A DNA stretch of 64,000 bases from Bursaphelenchus xylophilus (taxonomy: Eukaryota > Nematoda > Chromadorea > Rhabditida > Aphelenchoididae), in contig CAJFCV020000003.1 in the NCBI GenBank assembly GCA_904066235.2, positions 7,130,001 to 7,194,000 of the forward strand, read 5' to 3'. The notes beneath the pieces are model-generated. The model was not told the DNA's origin. It did not search any database and worked only from the letters and a program-made list of their open reading frames with translations. A program made the translations under genes and the position numbers. Positions 48,320-60,202 of the stretch are shown piece by piece. How positions within the stretch are numbered: the stretch's first letter is position 1; each line of letters opens with the position of its first letter.

Positions 48320-51121
48320 ATGGAAGTCGATGATGTAGGTTTTTCCTCTTTTTTTCTCCATATTTAGATTAGTAATTCTTCCTCAAACTCATCCTTTCTG
48401 GTCATTTCCGAAAAGCAGCATGTCTGTGACTCTTCTATTGACTCAACCCGGGTTAGACTACATTTTCCTGATATTGCACTTCGTTCCCAATGCACTCTTA
48501 AACTCATTTTGTCAGAATTTTTGGGTTGTGGTCCGTTTTCGTAAAGCATAATGGCATGGCATGTGATGTTTATTTGGAGAGACGAAAAGTTCTTAAAAAA
48601 TGAGACCCGAATGGGTAATTTGAATATATTTGGCGTCCGATTACCCGGTCTGGTCTCACAGAAAGGATGCATTACTTTAATATCCTCTTTCCGTTTTGTT
48701 TGTAATCATTTTTTTAAAGTCATCGTCACAAATTTAATAGCTTAGGCGCGGTTGAAAATAGATGTTGATGTCTCATTTTTGAAGTATGGTCCTAAAAAAA
48801 TCTTTTTTGTTTTCTTGCAAGCCCTCATTTTTTTGGTCATGACCATGAAGAAGGGCCGGAAGAAGGACATTGTAATGCATTGGTCTTTAATCTTTAGTCT
48901 TCTTTACTGAGTGAGGATGAAGTCCTTTCCTGGGATAAATTTAGACTTAACGGACCAACAAATATATGAAATCTAATTGTCGACTGAGGGACAGAAGGAG
49001 AAAAGCCCTTCCCTGATGGTATCAGATCCGTTTTGAGATTATCCTTTACTTTTGTTATGGTCAAATGACTTTTTTTGTAGGCTTCAAAGTTCTTGTTGGA
49101 AAAGAAAACATTTCCCCAATCCGCCCCCACTCAACCAACGTTCGAGTGTTTTTAGGCAAGGGGACACGAGATTCCCCTAGACAAGGATCTTTGCAAGAAG
49201 CAAAACTTTTTGGATCCTTGCACTTATGCTCCACTTCCTGGGCAGTGTAATGTTGCAGGCTTTCCACGAAAACGGATTCACGCGAATACGAGAAGAGGTG
49301 AACTCGCATTTGTTAGTTTAGATAGAAAAATTAGATTTCCCGAGCGTCGTGGGTGTTATGATAATCGAAAAAAATACTTGAGACTTTGCAGTAAGTAACC
49401 GGATACGCAATTAAACGCCGGCAGGGGAATGTAGGGTTAGCGCTTTTTGTGTGTTATATGACGACTTTACCTTTTTAACGTTTAGGAGAAGTTAGAAAAT
49501 AGCTTCTCATCAGTTGAGAAATTCTTTAAAGACCATTTAAGAACCGAGTCAGCGTGGAGTGATCTCTGGTCAAAACGCCCGTTGTTGACGAATTTATTTT
49601 GGTTGGAAATGGTGTTATTCCCTTGTTTTTCGGGCGATCTCTAGTTCTCTCTTTTCATTCCCGAATTCTCAATAACAATTCACGGTAATGCGGAAAATAA
49701 AAGCAAATTGGGGCAGAAAATGCGACGGTTTCAGACCGAAAACATCTGTATTCGATTATTTTCTTCTTAAATGTGACATGGCTGTTTTCCTGGAATAATG
49801 GAAAGGATGAATTTGGGGAGCGTTTTAATTCATATCATAATATATAGTCTGATTGTAGTGTCTATAACCTCTTGTATCTTAAAATCATCGCAGAATCTTA
49901 TGATTATATTCTCAGAGGAATGACTTTCATTTTTTATGTTTATAGTTCCTGCATGATGCGAGTCCAGGAGAAGATACGGACTTGCCTGCTGATCCATGCC
50001 AGCCAGTCCAACCAAACCATCCCCATTGTTCGACGATGCAATCTGAGAGGATTGTGGGCCATGTTCTGAAGAGAGGTCGATTATATTACATGTACATCCC
50101 TGGATATGGAATCCCACCTATAGTCGAATCACCCGTTAACTTGCCGGTACACCTAATTGCCCAATTCGAATACGAATTTGCCCAGAAGGGGCCATCAATG
50201 TTCCCTCCGACAGGTGTGAGTTACAATACGGAAGTCGCCGAAGTTGTTTGGACTGGTCTGTTTGACGGAATTTCGTATGCTTTGCTAAGGTATGTGTTTT
50301 GGATTTTTTTTGTAATCTAATATTTATTTTTGAGATTTTATCTATTGCATTTTAGGCATATTGATAATGTCCATCGTCTTGTTCCCCTTGGTTGGGCACA
50401 ACTTCATTTCCCTGAACTAATGCGGCGTTACCTTCAAGCAGATTCTGCCTATCATAACAACAACCATTTCAAACATTTGAATTCAACCCGGCATCGTTGG
50501 AATCCCATGAATCCAACCCAATCTCGTCGATCCATCACCCGGCCCACCCCCAATGTGATGACTAGGCCGATGTTTCCCCAACCCAGCAATACTTACAACT
50601 TTAATGGCCCTGAACTCAGGGTCCCCGACCTTCAGGTTCCTTCAATGTCTCTTCATAATCAACTCCAGAATCTGGTGCCCCCCACCCACTCAAATAATAT
50701 CATGAACTCACTGCCAAATCCCCAGCCCCTCAATCTTCAACCTCCGCCATCATTCCTGAACATGACCAATCAAAACGCCTTAAACCTTCTAAATAACCCC
50801 GAACCGTTGGCCATTCTTGACTCGGTGGCCACCACATTAAGCCAGGTGATCACAGATGTCCAGAAGTCGGCTTCCAATATCGTCGTCAGCGAGGATCCGT
50901 ATCAAGAAAAGCCGGAAAGTGCCGGTCAAGAAGATGAAGAGGTCCCGCCTGACCCATTCAACATCTCCTCGACCTTGCAACCACCTCACAATCAACGAAT
51001 GTGCAGTGTGAATATGACTACCGTGCTTAGAAGACAGAATCGAAAGCTGATGCACGACGAAGTCATGGATTCTGAGGCTCATGGCTTCGCTGGACCCTCG
51101 TCAAAACGGAGAAGGGTGTAA
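48320..51121 (+). CDS. Uncharacterised 374-aa Pro/Asn-rich nuclear-type protein
   Basis: Two exons are well supported: 49946-50289 and 50356-51121, ending in TAA. The first of these is open back to its acceptor TTTATAG (FLHDASPGEDTDLP), so a start must lie upstream. I propose a 15-base exon at 48320-48334 encoding MEVDD, with donor GTAGGT and a 1.6-kb intron; it joins in phase 0. If this is wrong, translation could start at the Met at 50038. The N-terminal half is a compact hydrophobic/aromatic region (GRLYYMYIPGYGIPPIVE, FDGISYALLRHIDNVHRL) that may be a novel fold. The C-terminal half is rich in Pro, Asn and Gln and ends SKRRRV, a likely nuclear signal. No known domain was recognised. AATAAA lies at 51327-51332. 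Confidence 0.7.
48335..49945 (+). other. Proposed long first intron of the orphan
   Basis: T-rich DNA as in long nematode introns. Another exon-like stretch lies at 49259-49391, bounded by TTGCAG and a strong GTAAGT donor, with an open Arg-rich frame. Its phase does not fit the next exon, so I did not join it. It could be an alternative or unrelated exon. Confidence 0.4.
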
Positions 51122-51579
51122 TTATATTGTTATCCTGTTTGTGCATAAAAGAGTCATACAATTCTCTTGGAGATAACAAAATACGAGTAAATCGCGCTTT
51201 ACGAAATGCATTTTCGCCTCGTATGACACTGTTGAACGCACAATTTTTCTGTACATTGCATAGTATGATTGTCCTGACTTTAATAACCTTAATTTAAGTC
51301 CGCCTTTTATAAAACATGTGCCATTAAATAAACTTATGACGACATTAAGACCCGTTTATCATTTTTTTGAATCCTTTGTGCCAATGAAGCCAGAGTTATG
51401 GTGGCAAGAGAAAAGATTAAAAATATTATTACGCTAGAAAAGAAGATCACAAACGGCTGCGTGACTAATTTGGAAAAGACAATGGGTATACTGTACTTGG
51501 GGGAAATACGATGACACTGGGATAATTAAGATACGGATGAAAAGTTAGGAAATTGAAATACTGAAGACTCCAAGGGATT
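51122..51579. other. Convergent 3' flanks
   Basis: Contains the 3' UTR of the plus-strand orphan (AATAAA at 51327-51332) and that of the minus-strand MAP kinase kinase. No further feature was seen. Confidence 0.5.
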
Positions 51580-53016
51580 TCATCGGGAATTCAAACTCGT
51601 ACGCAGAGAACGCTCATCTTCTTGGATCCGGCTGAAATAAGGCGAAAGTTAAACTTTTTTTATAAAAATTAATTGCAACGCAGCAAGAATAAACATACTC
51701 AACAATCATGCCAATGAACGGAAGAATCTCATCAGAACTCTGTTCCCGGGCCCATTTCAAAAACGGATGTTGTAGCAGATCCTTGTATTTGGGACGCTGT
51801 TTGCAATCCTTGATTAAACTAAACAACAATAATGGATAAAATAAATATGTTCCTACCAGACAGTAATGAAATCATGAAGTTGATCTGAATATCCTCTCGA
51901 TGGATTTAGAGTTGGAGGAGCTTCTTGAACGACCTGTTTCAGCTGCTCGAATGGAGTCTTCCATCGGGCATAAGGGTGCTGACCATGAGCAATTTCAAGC
52001 TGTAAACACACAATAACAATCTGATTTCCTTGAAAAAAGAAAATCAACTCCAACTCCGTACCAATGTTATTCCAAGACTCCAAACATCCGCCTGAACTCC
52101 GTATGCTTGTTTTAGGTCACCATCAATCCTCTCTGGGGGCATGTAAGGTTTACATCCAGCTTGCAATGTTTTCGCGACAGAGTTCGTCAGTTGGCCCGAG
52201 ATTCCAAAATCACAGATCTTTATTTTTCCAGACCGAGAAATCAGAATGTTGGATGGCTTTACGTCCCGATGGATAAGACCCATCTCTTCTTTCATAAAGT
52301 TTAGCCCATCTACCAACTAAAATAAAATATAATTTTAAGACGTATAACTCACCGATACAGCGACCTTCCCAATTATATTCTCGGGCATTTTCTCCCCAAT
52401 ATCTGTTACTTTCTTGTAGAATTTGTCCAAAGAGATGTCCATGACCTCCATACAGATCCAGACATCGTTCTCTCGGAACATTGCTCCATAAAATCGAACC
52501 ATCTAAAAGAAAAAAACATCAACAAATGTACACTATAAACATACCAAATCGCAGTTCTTGCTTTTCATACAAGTGTCAAGTTCCAGCAACATCCGTCGTT
52601 GTTCTTCATCATTACTCGAGAAGTGTATCCGCTAAGATAGTTGACTAGATTAAAATACATATTGTATAATACATACCTTTACCGCGAAATGTCTCTTGGT
52701 TACTGTGTGTTCCATTTCTTCGACAACTCCATACGCACCACGTCCGAGTTCGCGGACAACAACCAAGTCCAGGGCCGTGACAAGGACGTTCTCACCGTTT
52801 TCTCTGTAAAGCAGAAGCTAGATTCACTTTAACAAATCTAAGACTTAAAAAAATAAAAACTTACTCATAGTAAAATTTATCGTCCAAATCCACGGTGGCA
52901 GCTTTTGGCATCTCCGGCATCTTTAGCTTGGGCATCATCTTCTTCTCTAAACTCCAATATCAATCAGAAGTTGACAACATACTTTGCTTTACTCCCTCGG
53001 AACTTGAAGGTTCCAT
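51580..53016 (-). CDS. MAP kinase kinase, MKK3/4/6 (SEK-1-like) class
   Basis: Dual-specificity kinase that activates p38 or JNK MAP kinases in stress and immune signalling. Nine exons close in phase to 349 residues: 53016-52983, 52946-52865, 52803-52677, 52631-52545, 52502-52353, 52316-52062, 51999-51857, 51818-51699 and 51631-51580. The kinase domain starts with RELGRGAYGVVEEM, the ATP lysine is in HFAVKRIHF, the catalytic loop is HRDVKPSNIL and the metal loop DFGISGQL. The activation loop NSVAKTLQAGCKPYMPPERI has the Ser-x-x-x-Thr pair phosphorylated by upstream kinases. FEQLKQVV and the absence of a MEK1/2-type proline-rich insert support the p38/JNK branch. The N-terminus is Lys/Met/Pro-rich, like a MAPK docking site. 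TATTGCAG 38 bases upstream of the ATG could be a trans-splice acceptor. Whether it is sek-1-like or mkk-4-like cannot be settled by eye. Confidence 0.94.
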
Positions 53017-54149
53017 CTTAAGACCGGAGAACACAAGTACCGTGCTGCAATAATCAACTAGTACCCGTATCTGGAAATGATAGGAATGAAAAGAACGATA
53101 ACAAGTTGACAACTAAACAGCGTAAAAAAAGAAAAAGCGAGTTTTGGACATTAAACAATAAAAAATTTGTAGACATACTATTTTACTAGTAGCAACAAAA
53201 TTTGATTCTAACCCTGAGAATGTTTGTAATGAGGGCAACGGCAGTATAACCTACTAGAACGGCAAAGAAGTCAGTAAAAGGTGTTGTCTCTTATTCAAGA
53301 CAACCCTTTAACATTTCGCCTCAAATTTTTGGCATTAAAGTTTTCGTTTCGGGAGTTTTTATAATTAATTATAAATACAAATGTTTGAATTACGAGCAAC
53401 TTCACGGCGGTTTCACAGCAACCCTTCGAATGGGCGAAAAAAACTTTTCGAAAAGAAAGAAATGAAACGCGTGCAAATTGCGGGACCAAGTTATACGATA
53501 GAAGTTTTTCGAGTTACATTGCAAAACAAAGAAAAGCAATTTATTTGCGTGTAACACGGTATATAAACGGGTCTAAATCGGTGAACTATTCATAATTATA
53601 CCGAATTAAATAAAAATATGAGGTATGGGTTCAACCGTGATGATCATAATCTTCGGATTCCATAATTACGTTCGCGATGTTTCACCGCTTATAAAAAGCA
53701 CGTCGACGTTCCTTTGCTACTAGACTAAAAAAGATCAACGAAAACACTGAGCCAAGAGAGTCCGTAATAAGATTGCCCTGGAAGTTACACTTCATCTTCA
53801 TTATTAAGGAGAGCTTTACAGCTACCTGACGGGTGCAAACATTTTGCCTGTGTGAATTCCGTTTATGGAAAATTTTTTTCACGACGATCGCTCTTCTTCA
53901 AGATAATGAAGATACTAGAGGAATTTAGCATAATTACAAGGTTATGGACCATTTCAGTCATAAAAACACATGTGCAATATTGAGGTTTTGTTTCAAAATG
54001 TTTGTTCTCTATCGCAACTTTGTTGCTTTAAAATACCTCATTTAAAATTCAGAACGTTTAAAATAGAAATGCTTACCTCCCGAATGTCGGACATTACAAG
54101 GAGACACAGTTATAGCACATTTGCGCAACGTTTTCTAGTGTACAAGGTT
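53017..54149. other. Intergenic
   Basis: No supported gene. A TATATAAA-like word occurs near 53561, but no frame or transcript start can be attached to it. Upstream DNA of the minus-strand MAP kinase kinase lies at the left. Confidence 0.4.
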
Positions 54150-56880
54150 TTTAAAAGAGAGTTTTTTACAACTCGAAGGATGGCCCGGACATTTCGAAAA
54201 AACGACCAACTTAGAATCTTTTGATATTTTGCGTAATTGTTGTACTATGATAGCTGAACGTCAGTACGAATTTTTAGTTTCAGAAATTACCGTATACGGG
54301 GGTTACGGTAGGTACAATTTTCAGAAAGATTGGGTTCGTGTGTAAAAACCCCGAGGAGTAAAAGCACAAAACATCGCTGTTTTACGTTTTTGACCATGGG
54401 GAACATTTTCATAATTGACAACTTTACCGTAGGATGTTGCCTTCGACTACTTTGAAAAATACCAAGGTACCATATTGAATGTAACTTTTTTGCAGAGAAC
54501 TTGTCTCAACTTTTGAAACCTCTCAAATATACTTTGACATGTATGTAACAACATATCAGAAATGCACGAAAATAAAAGGGGTGGTTTTGGAGTTACGGTA
54601 CTTTGAAGGCAGCCGGTACGGTATATCAAAAAATTATTTTTTCAAAATCGGTGTAGAAGACCCGCAAAAATTGCCAGAATACGTTTTCGACCATGGCGAA
54701 CATTTTTGTAATTGACACTTTTTCTGTAGGATGTAGTCTTCGCCTACTTCGAAAATGACCCAGATACCATGTGTAATGTAACTCTTCGGCATTCTACTTG
54801 TCTCAACTTTTGAAACCTCAGAAAAATACGCTGACATGTACGGAACAACATATCAAAAATTTAGAAAAATAAAAGGGGTGGTTTTGGAGTTACGGTACTT
54901 TGAAGGCAGCCGGTACGGTATACCAAAAAATCATTTTTTCTAAAATTGACGTAGAAACCCCGCAAACCTCGCCGAAATACGATTTCGACCTTCGCGAACA
55001 TTTTTGTAATTGACAGTTTTGTTCTAGGATGTAGCCTTCAACCGGTTTGAGAAATGTCAAGATACCATGTTCAATATAACTCTTCGGCATTCTACTTGTC
55101 TCAACTTTTGAAACCTTTCAAAAATACTTTGACATGTATGTAACAACATATCAAAAACTTAGGAAAATAAAAGGGGTGGTTTTGGAGTTATGATACTTTT
55201 AATCTTGATCATACAGTACACCGAACTTTCGTTGTGATGCTGACGCCCGAAATTGGAAGATTCCACCGTCGTATAGCACACACGACTCTAAGCCGTGGTA
55301 ATCGTTGCAAAAAAATTAAGAAATCGCTGATCTTGCTGTTACAGTAACCAATTATCTGCGCACGATATGTTACAGTATGCTTAGGCCTAAATTTTCTGAA
55401 TTTCCTAGTGAAAATTGTTTTTGAGGGTCGTACAACATACATAAAGCATTAAATTTTGTTTTTAAAATAATCTACATAAAGTTTAGCCGAGAATAAATCG
55501 AGGTGTACTGTATGTCCAACATTCAAAGTGCCATAACTCCAAAACCACCCCTTTTATTTTCCTAAATTTTTGATATGTTGTTACACATATATGAAAGCGT
55601 ATTTAAAACGTTTCAAAAGTTGAGACAAGTAGAATGCCGAAGAGTTACATTACACATGGTACCTTGCCAATTTTCGAAGAAGGCGAAGACTACATCCTAC
55701 AGAAAAAGTGTCAATTTCAAAAATGTTCGCCATGGTCGAAAACGTATTTTGGCAATTTTTGCGGGTCTTCTACATCGATTTTGAAAAAAATGATTTTTTG
55801 ATATACCGTACCGGCTGCCTTCAAAGTACCGTAACTCCAAAACCACCCCTTTTATTTTCGTGCATTTTTGATATGTCGTTACATACATGCCAAAGTATAT
55901 TTGAGAGGTTTCAAAAGTTGAGACAAGTAGAATGTCGCAAAGTTATCATGATCATGGTATCTTGACATTTCTCATAGCGGTCGAAGGCCGCATCCTACAA
56001 AAAAAGTGTCAATTACAAAAATGTTCGCGAAGGTCGAAATCGTATTTCGGCGAGGTTTGCGGGGTTTCTACGTCAATTTTAGAAAAAATGATTTTTTGGT
56101 ATACCGTACCGGCTGCCTTCAAAGTACCGTAACTCCAAAACCACCCCTTTTATTTTTCTAAATTTTTGATATGTTGTTCCGTACATGTCAGCGTATTTTT
56201 CTGAGGTTTCAAAAGTTGAGACAAGTAGAATGCCGAAGAGTTACATTACACATGGTATCTGGGTCATTTTCGAAGTAGGCGAAGACTACATCCTACAGAA
56301 AAAGTGTCAATTACAAAAATGTTCGCCATGGTCGAAAACGTATTCTGGCAATTTTTGCGGGTCTTCTACACCGATTTTGAAAAAATAATTTTTTGATATA
56401 CCGTACCGGCTGCCTTCAAAGTACCGTAACTCCAAAACCACCCCTTTTATTTTCGTGCATTTCTGATATGTTGTTACATACATGTCAAAGTATATTTGAG
56501 AGGTTTCAAAAGTTGAGACAAGTTCTCTGCAAAAAAGTTACATTCAATATGGTACCTTGGTATTTTTCAAAGTAGTCGAAGGCAACATCCTACGGTAAAG
56601 TTGTCAATTATGAAAATGTTCCCCATGGTCAAAAACGTAAAACAGCGATGTTTTGTGCTTTTACTCCTCGGGGTTTTTACACACGAACCCAATCTTTCTG
56701 AAAATTGTACCTACCGTAAAACCCGTATACGGTAATTTCTGAAACTAAAAATTCGTACTGACGTTCAGCTATCATAGTACAACAATTACGCAAAATTTCA
56801 AAAGATTCTAAGTTGGTCGTTTTTTCGAAATGTCCGACCCTTGTTATGAGAAGCTTCAATCTGTAAAAAACTCTCTTTTA
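54150..56880. repeat. 2.7-kb foldback of 296-bp tandem units
   Basis: The left arm (about 54150-55195) and right arm (about 55516-56880) are inverses around a spacer of about 320 bp. The outer ends share TTAAAAGAGAGTTTTTTACA and its inverse. Each arm is itself a tandem array: the marker GGGGTGGTTTTGGAGTTA occurs about every 296 bp, three times on the left, and its inverse four times on the right. Several frames of 60-67 codons occur identically in both arms, which shows near-perfect arm identity over about 200 bp. None resembles a known protein. No target-site duplication is clear and no transposase is present. Confidence 0.9.
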
Positions 56881-58322
56881 AGTGGAAGAAGAGGTCTTTA
56901 GAACTCATTTATGGCATGCCTACTGTAACCTCATAGTCTTACAATTCAAATAAATTTTTTAGAATTTATATTACTAAATATTCCAGAGAGTCCTATACAA
57001 ATCATGTTGAGTTAGTTCAGCTGTCTCAAGTGTAACATAAAACAAGGAAAATGTAATCTACAGGTTAAGTACAATTAACAACGTCAAAAGCGTTCACGTA
57101 TCAACTCTATTTTATGCAAATTTTGTGGTTGTCAACAATTCCGACGATTTTACTACGATTTCTCTCCGCCGATGTCATGATTACCGTATCTTTCGCTTTA
57201 AACAATGGTTCAAAATCGAAGTCGATGATCCAAATTTTTTATGCATAAACAATCGCTGTTTGATTAAGTTTCTAAATCTCTGGTCGATTTTTGATTAAAG
57301 GTCTCATTAAAAAGATACTGTAGTTTTAGTGACATTTTTCAAACCTCTGATTTTTTGGTGTTTTTCAAAAGACTGTAACTCCTAGTATATCCCACCGTTT
57401 TTTACATTTAAGGTGTTGTTCGTTTTGTCAGGAGCTTAGCTCTGTAACTAGGCTATCAGTTTTTCCAAATTCCACCGTATACGTATGTTACATCAGTTGT
57501 AAAATACGGTTTTTTCGGCTTTAAACAACATACCTCTAAATCCAACCAATTTTCGAAATCTTTATGCCATTATATCAGTAAATTAATGCTCTTTCTTAAT
57601 CTCTGGTCGATTTTTAATCCGACCCTTACCAACAAAGTTATGACTAAAAAGGTCGTAAAATCGCCATTTTCCGCTCCGCGAGCTGCCGCCAGGCTTCAAA
57701 AACGAGACCAAACGAAGGAAATTTTTTCCCTTTGTTGAAACCGCCGTGACATAGTAAGTTATCAACGATCTGTAACCATAGGTTTAGGAGGGCGAAATCT
57801 CTCTATAGTACGTTTACAGAATTAATGTTGAAAGGACGAAGTGTTCTTCAAAAGCGCAACGAGAAAGAATTATAATCAATACCACCATCTCTCAATAAAT
57901 TGAAGCTTTCCCATATCTCATGAAACATTGATATTACAGTCATTTATCGGAAGCTCATCGTCATCTTAATTCCATACATTGTGCAATGTTTAGGCCCCAC
58001 CCATGAACGAGAAATGGGATGGCCATAAATTTTGCAGGCGTTTGTATTAAAACGATGTATTAAAAAAATAGAAGAATGTTGGTGACGCTTATCCATATTC
58101 ATTTCAACTAAAGGTACTTACCGACGGTAAGTTACTATTGTGGATGACGGAATGCCAAAACCGCGAAGAAATTTTTTTCAAAAATATTTTTTCTCATCCG
58201 AAAATTTTTTCCAGCCGTTGTTTTTTTCTTTCGTCTTTCCTAGCAAGTTCTACTATTTTGTCTAATTTTGTAAAGTCTTCTACGTTGTTACAACCTTATC
58301 CTTTTCTATATATTTATCTACA
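56881..58322. other. Intergenic, upstream of the Aurora-like kinase
   Basis: No exon was found. The phrase TCTCTGGTCGATTTTT occurs twice (about 57278 and 57599), suggesting a degenerate direct repeat. The promoter of the downstream kinase should lie at the right end, where a T-rich stretch precedes the ATG. Confidence 0.4.
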
Positions 58323-59414
58323 ATGAGCTTCCAAACGCGAAAATGGGATTTGAGTCACTTTGACATTGGCAGAGAACTGGGAAATGGAAGGTTCGGAACG
58401 GTGTTCTTGGCGCGGGAAAATCAATCCATGTATGTGGTCGCTCTAAAGGTGCTGAACAAGTCGGAATTATCCCAGGATATTCAACATCAGGTCAGGAGGG
58501 AAGTAGAGATTCAGTATCATTTGAGGTATGTCGGTTTTAACTATTTTTTGTTGGTTTAGGTGTCGGTTGAGGAATAAATAGGGACTCGAGTTGTGTTATA
58601 TTCCATATTCCTTCCTCACTTTGAAGAGTTATGTTGTTGCTTGATACGTGTGTTATCATTATAGGCATCAGAACATTGTCCGTCTTTTTGGTTACTTCTA
58701 CGACGCCAAACGCCTTTATCTAGTTCTGGAATACGCGAACAATGGAACAGTCTTCCACCATCTCCGTCAGATGTCCAAGTTTTCAGTGCCTCTCTCCTGC
58801 GCTCTTTTTCTTCAATTAGCCGATGCTGTTGCGTATATCCATCGAAATGGAGTGCTTCATCGAGATATCAAACCAGAAAATATGTTGCTTAACCACAAGA
58901 CCTTGAAGTTGGCAGATTTTGGATGGGCATGTCATGTGAAGTCTTCCAGGTGTGTTATTTTCCAGTCGAGTTTCATCTTGTAGACTAATGACTTATTGTG
59001 GAACGCCTGATTATTTGGCCCCTGAGATGATCAAGGTTGCCAATGAACCTTATGGATTTGGGATCGACATCTGGGCAACAGGAATAACCTTATTTGAATT
59101 CATAACGGGCCGAACTCCTTTCAAGGGGAAGGAAAACTCTCCAAGGAACTCGAATTTATACAGAAACATCTGTTCTCTTAACTACGATGTACCAAAAACT
59201 TTTCCAAAAGAAGCTTGGGAAATAATTAAGAATGTGAGTTGGCCATATAATCAATCCTTTATTGAATCCACTTTAGCTTCTAGCCAAAGAACCAAATGAT
59301 CGAACAAACCCAGAGTCGTTGCTGGAACATCCCTGGCTAATCGAAGAGGCTAAGAAAGTCCGGGATGATGAATTTCCCAGAAAACCCAGTGAAAAACAAA
59401 GCGTAATCCATTAA
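58323..59414 (+). CDS. Aurora-like mitotic kinase
   Basis: Ser/Thr kinase of the Aurora family, which acts at centrosomes, kinetochores or the midzone. Four exons close in phase to 291 residues: 58323-58525, 58665-58949, 58984-59233 and 59277-59414. GRELGNGRFGTVFLAREN is the glycine loop, VALKVLNKSEL carries the ATP lysine, HRDIKPENMLL the catalytic loop and DFGWACHV the metal loop; the Trp after DFG is an Aurora hallmark. The activation segment SSRLMTYCGTPDYLAPE keeps the Thr that Auroras autophosphorylate but lacks the usual RRxT arginine pair and the DYLPPE form. The protein has almost no N-terminal extension, like AIR-2/Aurora B rather than Aurora A. It converges on the COMM-domain gene 109 bp away. 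A divergent Aurora paralogue is possible. Confidence 0.9.
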
Positions 59415-59523
59415 ATTCGGTGATTGTCATATATGTTGATTAGATTTATTTCAAAGTTGCAATAGGTATTTTCTCCGTTGTAAATGTAATTATTTGTCTG
59501 TGGCAGAACGAAGTTTATGTGGA

Positions 59524-59769
59524 TCATAGTTTGTCCAAGAATTGTTTCATCTAAATCCAAATGTGAAACGAAAGTTCAGTCTACCTGCTCCGGTGTGAAC
59601 TCGTAGATCAACGGATCTTCTGAATTGTCGGTATGTAGTTTTAACTGAATCAGTGGCTTCAAGTTGTCTGGAGATCCGTCAACTGAACATACTAACTAAA
59701 TGAAGAAGTTAGAGCGACAGACAAAGAACATACCTTCGACGTCCAATCAAATTCAACTAAACTGAACAT
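59524..59769 (-). CDS. Minimal COMM-domain protein (COMMD6-like)
   Basis: COMMD proteins form the Commander complex, which sorts membrane cargo at endosomes. Three exons in phase: 59769-59734, 59695-59585 and 59550-59524, giving only 57 residues. The pattern VEFDWTSKL, then LKPLIQLKLHTD, then YEFTPEQ joined to MKQFLDKL is the COMM domain in order (Trp-containing strand, Leu-rich strands, final helix). The last intron (59584-59551, 34 bp) was chosen because it replaces an early stop with the expected helix. Only COMMD6 is normally this short (85 residues). An upstream coding exon may exist, since the frame is open back to the acceptor GCGCACAG. Divergent from the RecQ gene, sharing a promoter region of about 430 bp. 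Confidence 0.7.
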
Positions 59770-60129
59770 GGCCTTCCTGTGCGCAAAATTTGTAAAGTGA
59801 ATATTCGGACTTTTGTTTCAAAGGTAAATGTCCGAGCTGCGCCCTCACTAGTGCCTGTGTCAAAACATTACTATAGCATATGTAACGCTTGGAAGATATT
59901 GGTGGATTCAATTGTTTGTACACTATAGTGTGCACTAATTATTTTTTTATCGGCAAGCAGACTTATCTCGTAAACGGGTTTCTATGTTCTTTGCGGAGAA
60001 CTAGCATCTTTTGTCGTATAAAATGTCGAACCAATTCGCAAAAAAATAATTTGTAAAATTGGGCGCGAGCTGCACAATTTTGATTTTTCCGACAAAAATT
60101 TGTCGTTCCTCCGAAAAGACGCGAGTGAG

Positions 60130-60197
60130 GTAAGTTTTAACTGTTCTTGGCTTTACACTTGACTTGGTACTGTGCTTAATTATTATCTCTTTTTCAG
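60130..60197 (+). other. 5'-UTR intron of the RecQ helicase gene
   Basis: GAG followed by GTAAGT at 60130 and TTTTTCAG ending at 60197 form a good splice pair, five bases before the ATG at 60203. It implies an untranslated first exon ending at 60129 and therefore a conventional promoter between this gene and the divergent COMM-domain gene. Alternatively TTTTTCAG is a trans-splice acceptor. Confidence 0.6.
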
Positions 60198-60202
60198 GCT
60201 GT

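Noticed and set aside
54447..56575. Several 60-67-codon frames identical on both strands
   Set aside because: They are mirror images within the arms of the 54150-56880 foldback and differ between tandem units, so they are not genes.
57278..57650. Direct repeat with TCTCTGGTCGATTTTT
   Set aside because: Only about 40 bases are shared between the two copies and no ends are visible, so it was not listed as an element.
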